Shown here piece after piece: positions 60,453-64,000 of a stretch of 64,000 nucleotides of DNA. The position numbers and the translations under genes are program-made. The notes beneath the pieces are model-generated. The model searched no databases, was not told the DNA's origin, and saw nothing but the letters and a program-made list of their open reading frames with translations. Each line of letters starts with the position of its first letter. The stretch's first letter is position 1. Origin of the DNA: Streptomyces wuyuanensis (lineage in GTDB: Bacteria; Actinomycetota; Actinomycetes; Streptomycetales; Streptomycetaceae); contig NZ_FNHI01000014.1 in assembly GCF_900103455.1 (NCBI RefSeq), positions 62,001 through 126,000 of the forward strand. The letters run 5' to 3'.

Positions 60453-62039
60453 TCAGCCCTTCTTGATCTCCCAGAAACGGAAGACCGTGGAGGCGTCGAG
60501 CGTCCACTCCAGGCCCGTGATGTTGCCGTTGTAGACGGCGTACTGCTTGCCCTGCCACAGCGGGAGGATCGGCAGCTCGTCGGCGACGATGTCCTGGAGC
60601 TTGGCGAACTTGTCGCCGGTGGAGGAGCGGTCCGCCACGGCCGCGGTCTCCGGGATGATCTTGCCGGTGATCTGCTTGTTCTCGTAGCCGTTGCCGAGGA
60701 CGTTGCCGTCGCCGAAGAACGGCTGGGTGAAGTTGTCGGCGTCCGGGTAGTCGGGGACCCAGCCCTTGACGTAGACGCCGTACTTGCCCGCCTGGATGCC
60801 CTTCTCGTACTGGTCGAACTCGACCGACTTGACGTCCGCGTCGAACAGACCGCTCTTGTTGAGCTGCTGCGCGATGGCGGCCATCTCCAGGTCGGTGGCC
60901 GGGCCGTAACGGCTGGGCGTGGACCAGAGGGTGAGCTTCACCTTCTCGTCGATGCCCGCCTCGCGCAGGACCTTGCGGGCCTTGTCGGGCTGGGGGTGGC
61001 CGCCGTAGCGGTCGAAGAAGGCGGTGTTGTGACCGGCGATGCCGGCCGGGACGATCGAGTGCAGCGGCTCGGCGGTGCCCTTGTAGACGTCGCGGACCAG
61101 GGCGTCCCGGTCGACGAGGTAGGCGAAGGCCTGGCGCACGGCGAGCTTGCCGGTGATCGGGTCGTTCATGTTGAAGACCAGGTGCTGGACCTCGGCGCTG
61201 TTGCCCTCGACGACCGCGATGCCCTGCTTGCCGGCCTCCACGGAGGCCTGGAGCCCGTCGATGTCCTGGGCGGTGAGGCCTCGGTAGGCGACGTCGACGT
61301 CGCCCTCCTTGAGGGCCGTGCCGAGGCCCTTCTGGTCGCCGCGGAAGAACGTCAGGGTGACACCGGTGTTCCGCACCTCGGCGTTGCCCTTGTACTCGGG
61401 GTTGACCGAGAAGACGGCCTCCTTCTCGCTGAAGGAGTCGAGCTTGTACGGGCCGGAGCCGACCGCCTTGCCGTCCGTGCGCAGCGAGCCGGCCTCGTAC
61501 TCGCGGTGGTCCACGATGGAGCCCGCACCGGAGGCGATCTTGCTCGGGAAGGTGGCGTCCGGCACCTTCAGCTTGAAGACGACCGTGCGCTCGTCGGGCG
61601 TCTCGATGCTGTCGATGGTCGAGAGCAGCGGGCCGGGACCGGAGTCGCTGGCGATCTTCAGCGCGCGTTCGAAGGAGAACTTCACGTCCTTCGAGGTCAG
61701 GTCGTTGCCGTTGCTGAACTTGAGGCCCTCGCGCAGCGTGCAGCGGTAGACCGTGCTGCCGCTCTCGAAGCCGCACTTCTCGGCGGCCTCCGGCTGCGGG
61801 GTGGAGCCGCCCTTGGGGAAGCTCATCAGGGACTGGAAGACGTTGTTGAACAGCAGCCAGGAGCCGGGGTCGTAACCGTCGGCGGGGTCCGTGGCGAGGA
61901 CCTCGTCGGAGATGCCGACGGCGACGCGGACGCCCTCGCCGTCGGATCCTTCGCCCTGCTCCGAGCCGCAGCCCGCCAGCAGTACGGCGGACAGCCCCGC
62001 GGCCAGCGGCGCCGTCGTGCGCTTGAATCGTGCCTTCAC
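60453..62039 (-). CDS. Oligopeptide-type ABC transporter substrate-binding lipoprotein
   Basis: A 528-residue SBP-5 family protein with lipobox LSAVLLAGC. Conserved parts include YRCTLREGLKFSNGNDLTSKDVKFSFERAL, GSGPYKLDSFSEKEAVFSVNPEY, LAVRQAFAYLVDRDALV and the C-terminal ELPILPLWQGKQYAVY. It is a homologue of the next gene (about equal length, same LPLWQGKQY end), so they arose by duplication. GTG 62037-62039 follows AAGG. No permease or ATPase gene lies in the window. The ligand is probably a peptide. Confidence 0.88.
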   Translation of the reverse strand: MKARFKRTTAPLAAGLSAVLLAGCGSEQGEGSDGEGVRVAVGISDEVLATDPADGYDPGSWLLFNNVFQSLMSFPKGGSTPQPEAAEKCGFESGSTVYRCTLREGLKFSNGNDLTSKDVKFSFERALKIASDSGPGPLLSTIDSIETPDERTVVFKLKVPDATFPSKIASGAGSIVDHREYEAGSLRTDGKAVGSGPYKLDSFSEKEAVFSVNPEYKGNAEVRNTGVTLTFFRGDQKGLGTALKEGDVDVAYRGLTAQDIDGLQASVEAGKQGIAVVEGNSAEVQHLVFNMNDPITGKLAVRQAFAYLVDRDALVRDVYKGTAEPLHSIVPAGIAGHNTAFFDRYGGHPQPDKARKVLREAGIDEKVKLTLWSTPSRYGPATDLEMAAIAQQLNKSGLFDADVKSVEFDQYEKGIQAGKYGVYVKGWVPDYPDADNFTQPFFGDGNVLGNGYENKQITGKIIPETAAVADRSSTGDKFAKLQDIVADELPILPLWQGKQYAVYNGNITGLEWTLDASTVFRFWEIKKG

Positions 62040-62098
62040 AGAACCTTGCCTCTTGCTCTCGTTTCCGGCCGCGCCCTTCGCGACCGGGTCATGAAGGG

Positions 62099-63700
62099 TC
62101 AGGCGGTGCCGCGCTCGAGTTCCCACAACTGGAGGTCGGAGGAGGCGTTGAGCGTCCATTCGACTCCGTTGATGTCCGACCGGGCGGCGACGTACTGCTT
62201 GCCCTGCCACAGCGGCAGCACCGGAACATCGGTGGCGACGATGTCCTGGAGCTTGGCGAACGGGAGGGCGGCGGCACTGCGGTCGGCCTTGCGGCGGGAC
62301 TCCGGGATGAGCTGATTGCGCGCGGCGGTGCTCACGTAGGGGGTGTTGAGGAAGTTGTCCTCGTCCAGGAACGGAGCGATGTAGTTGTCCGGATCCGGGA
62401 AGTCGGGGAACCAGCCCAGGCCGTAGACGGCGTAGTCGCCGCGCTTCTGAGCGGGTCGGTACTCGGACCACTCGGTGCCCTCGACCTTCACGTCGAAGAG
62501 GCCGGTGGCGTTGAGCTGGCCGCGCAGCGCCGCGAACTCCTCGGCCGTGCCGGAGCCGTAGTGGTCGGTGGTGTAGTGGAGGGTCAGCTTCACCGGGGTG
62601 GTGACGCCGGCCTCGGCCAGGATGCGGGCCGCCTTGCGGCGGTCGGGCTCGCCGTACCGGTCGAAGAACGAGTTGGTGTGGCCGGTGATGCTCGTGGGGA
62701 TCAGCGAGTAGAGCGGCTCGGCGGTGGCGCCGTAGACATTTGCCGCGATCTTGCCGCGGTCGACGACGGAGGCCATGGCCTGGCGGACCGCCCGGTCCTC
62801 GACGGACGGGTCCTCGGTGTTGAAGCCGAGGTAGCGGATCTCCAGTCCGGGGACCTCGCTCAGCTCGACGCCGTCCTTCGGGTTCTCCTGCAGATCCTTG
62901 ATCTGGTCCGGGGACATGGCGCGGGCCATCATGTCGATCTCGCCGGACTCCAGGGCCTCCCCCATGGCCGGGGCGTCGGCGAAGGAGCGGAGTTCGACCT
63001 GGTCGTTGCGGACCTTCAGGTCGCCCTTGTAGCGAGGGTTCCTGGTGAACACGGCTCGGACGAGCCTGTCGCCGTCGGTCTCGGCCGCCATCGTGTACGG
63101 GCCCGAGCCGTCGACCTGGAAGCCCTCGCGCAGCTTCTTCCCGTCGTAGGCGTCCCGGCTGAGGATGCCGGCCACCGGCGTGGAGAGCTTGTACGGGAAC
63201 GTCGCGTCCGGCGCGGTCAGCTGGAAGACGATCTCCTTCTCGCTCCTGACCTCGACGGTGTCGATGGTGGAGAGCAGCGCGGCCGTGCCGTTGTCGGACT
63301 TGATGTCCAGCACGCGCTCGATGGAGAACTTGACGTCGTCCGCGGTGACGGGCTTGCCCCCGGCGAAGGTGAGTCCGTCCCGGAGGGTGCAGCGGTAGCT
63401 CTCGCTCCTGCTGTCTGTGAAGGCGCAGCTGGACGCCGCCTCGGGGACCGGCCGGCCGCCGCCGCGCGGCACGTGCATCAACGTCTGCACGGTCTGCCGC
63501 AGGACGTTCCAGGCGCCGGTGTCGTAGGCGAAGGCGGGGTCGAAGGGTGCGGGGGTGCCGCTGTCCGCGATGAACCGGTCCGTGGTCCCGACGACAATGG
63601 CGTTGCCTCCGTCCGGCGCCCCGGGCGTCGTGCCACAGGCGGCGAGTACGGGGGCGAGCAGGCCCACCAGGGCCGGCAGCACCAGTGTCTTGCGGTTCAT
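62099..63700 (-). CDS. Oligopeptide-type ABC transporter substrate-binding lipoprotein
   Basis: A 533-residue SBP-5 protein: lipobox LLAPVLAAC near residue 22, YRCTLRDGLTFAGGKPVTADDVKFSIERVL, GSGPYTMAAETDGD, DRAVRQAMASVVDR and VPVLPLWQGKQYVAARSD. ATG 63698-63700 follows GGGAGAAAG. It lies 59 bases upstream of its paralogue on the same strand, so the pair is probably co-transcribed, with transporter subunits supplied from elsewhere. Confidence 0.88.
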   Translation of the reverse strand: MNRKTLVLPALVGLLAPVLAACGTTPGAPDGGNAIVVGTTDRFIADSGTPAPFDPAFAYDTGAWNVLRQTVQTLMHVPRGGGRPVPEAASSCAFTDSRSESYRCTLRDGLTFAGGKPVTADDVKFSIERVLDIKSDNGTAALLSTIDTVEVRSEKEIVFQLTAPDATFPYKLSTPVAGILSRDAYDGKKLREGFQVDGSGPYTMAAETDGDRLVRAVFTRNPRYKGDLKVRNDQVELRSFADAPAMGEALESGEIDMMARAMSPDQIKDLQENPKDGVELSEVPGLEIRYLGFNTEDPSVEDRAVRQAMASVVDRGKIAANVYGATAEPLYSLIPTSITGHTNSFFDRYGEPDRRKAARILAEAGVTTPVKLTLHYTTDHYGSGTAEEFAALRGQLNATGLFDVKVEGTEWSEYRPAQKRGDYAVYGLGWFPDFPDPDNYIAPFLDEDNFLNTPYVSTAARNQLIPESRRKADRSAAALPFAKLQDIVATDVPVLPLWQGKQYVAARSDINGVEWTLNASSDLQLWELERGTA

Positions 63701-64000
63701 CCTGGACTTTCTCCCTCGATCCCTCACTGGGATACAGCGGTTGCGGGACACTCCGCCGCGGCCGCCCGTTCGGGGCGGTGCGATCGGGCCGGGATGCGGG
63801 GGCGATCGGTCCTGCGGACACGGTGACGAGGGTGGTCCCCATGACACGTCGGTGGTGCGGCGAAGCTCTCGCGATGAGATTAGTGGCTGCGCCAGGAATG
63901 CTGGACCGGGCCCGAGTTGGGGACTACGTCCCGATGAGCAGGCATGGCGAAGAGTCGATATTCACGCGCCGGAATGATTCGTACACCGACCCATCAATCC
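63701..64000. other. Upstream region of the binding-protein pair, right edge of the window
   Basis: These 300 bases contain no gene that I can support. They should hold the promoter of the leftward binding-protein operon. The sequence becomes less G/C-rich towards the edge (GAGATTAGTG near 63877, GTCGATATTCACG near 63955). Confidence 0.5.

Overview
The window is a high-GC, gene-dense chromosome segment from a Streptomyces or very close relative. The evidence is the gene content and order: infC; an ethanolamine/polyamine glutamylation cluster; twin-arginine tatA/tatC; a complete pupylation and proteasome locus (pafA, prcA, prcB, pup, dop, arc) with pafB/pafC; and the coding style (GTG and TTG starts, G/C-ending codons, GGAGG-type ribosome sites). 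No rRNA, tRNA or CRISPR array was seen.

Layout. 1-5.1 kb, all leftward: the 5' part of infC with its leader, a DUF1844 protein, an SseB-like protein, and a mycosin-type protease translationally coupled to a proline-rich membrane protein. 5.3-7.6 kb: a PLP-type amino-acid deaminase/aldolase and a DUF2510 membrane protein. 7.6-14.6 kb: a nitrogen-scavenging cluster. A leftward operon (glutamine-synthetase-like GlnA4, aldehyde dehydrogenase, short-chain dehydrogenase) diverges from a FadR-type regulator, an ethanolamine-type permease and a gamma-glutamyl amide hydrolase. Together these predict uptake, gamma-glutamylation, oxidation and release of glutamate. 14.8-18.2 kb: a LysR regulator with a divergent TDT-family exporter, a helical-backbone-type metal-binding protein and an XRE/cupin regulator. 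18.3-21.2 kb: a glycine-betaine-type ABC importer whose permease and binding protein are fused.

21.6-31.4 kb is an integrated element of about 9.76 kb. It carries a large serine integrase and sits in codon 15 of the present reading frame of a 5'-3' exonuclease gene. The left junction keeps the host exonuclease promoter and first 12 codons, now in frame with the integrase. The right junction supplies a new promoter region, start codon and 14 element-style codons that rebuild the exonuclease. The element also holds a 142-bp inverted-repeat structure, a candidate replication initiator, a terminase-small-subunit-like protein, small unknown proteins, and an XRE/DUF5753 regulatory cassette. It has no visible capsid operon, large terminase or conjugative ATPase. 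A phage-satellite (PICI-like) identity is my leading hypothesis, but it is unproven.

31.3-36.3 kb: the exonuclease, an iron-box-controlled siderophore-interacting protein, an ECF sigma factor with an RskA-like anti-sigma factor, and an ADP-ribosylglycohydrolase. 36.5-46.4 kb, leftward: a Ski2-type helicase, tatC, tatA, two small proteins, pafC, pafB, two FKBP isomerases and pafA. 46.4-48.8 kb: an MFS transporter and a divergent LacI regulator that separate pafA from the proteasome. 49-54.7 kb: prcA, prcB, pup, dop and arc. Arc would feed Pup-tagged proteins to the PrcA/PrcB core, PafA tags, Dop removes tags, and PafB/PafC control the DNA-damage response. 55-64 kb: a ferredoxin, a secreted protein, trmI, a site-2 protease with CBS domains, a RecB/Cas4-type nuclease with iron-sulphur cysteines, an orphan NarL-type response regulator and two oligopeptide-binding lipoproteins.
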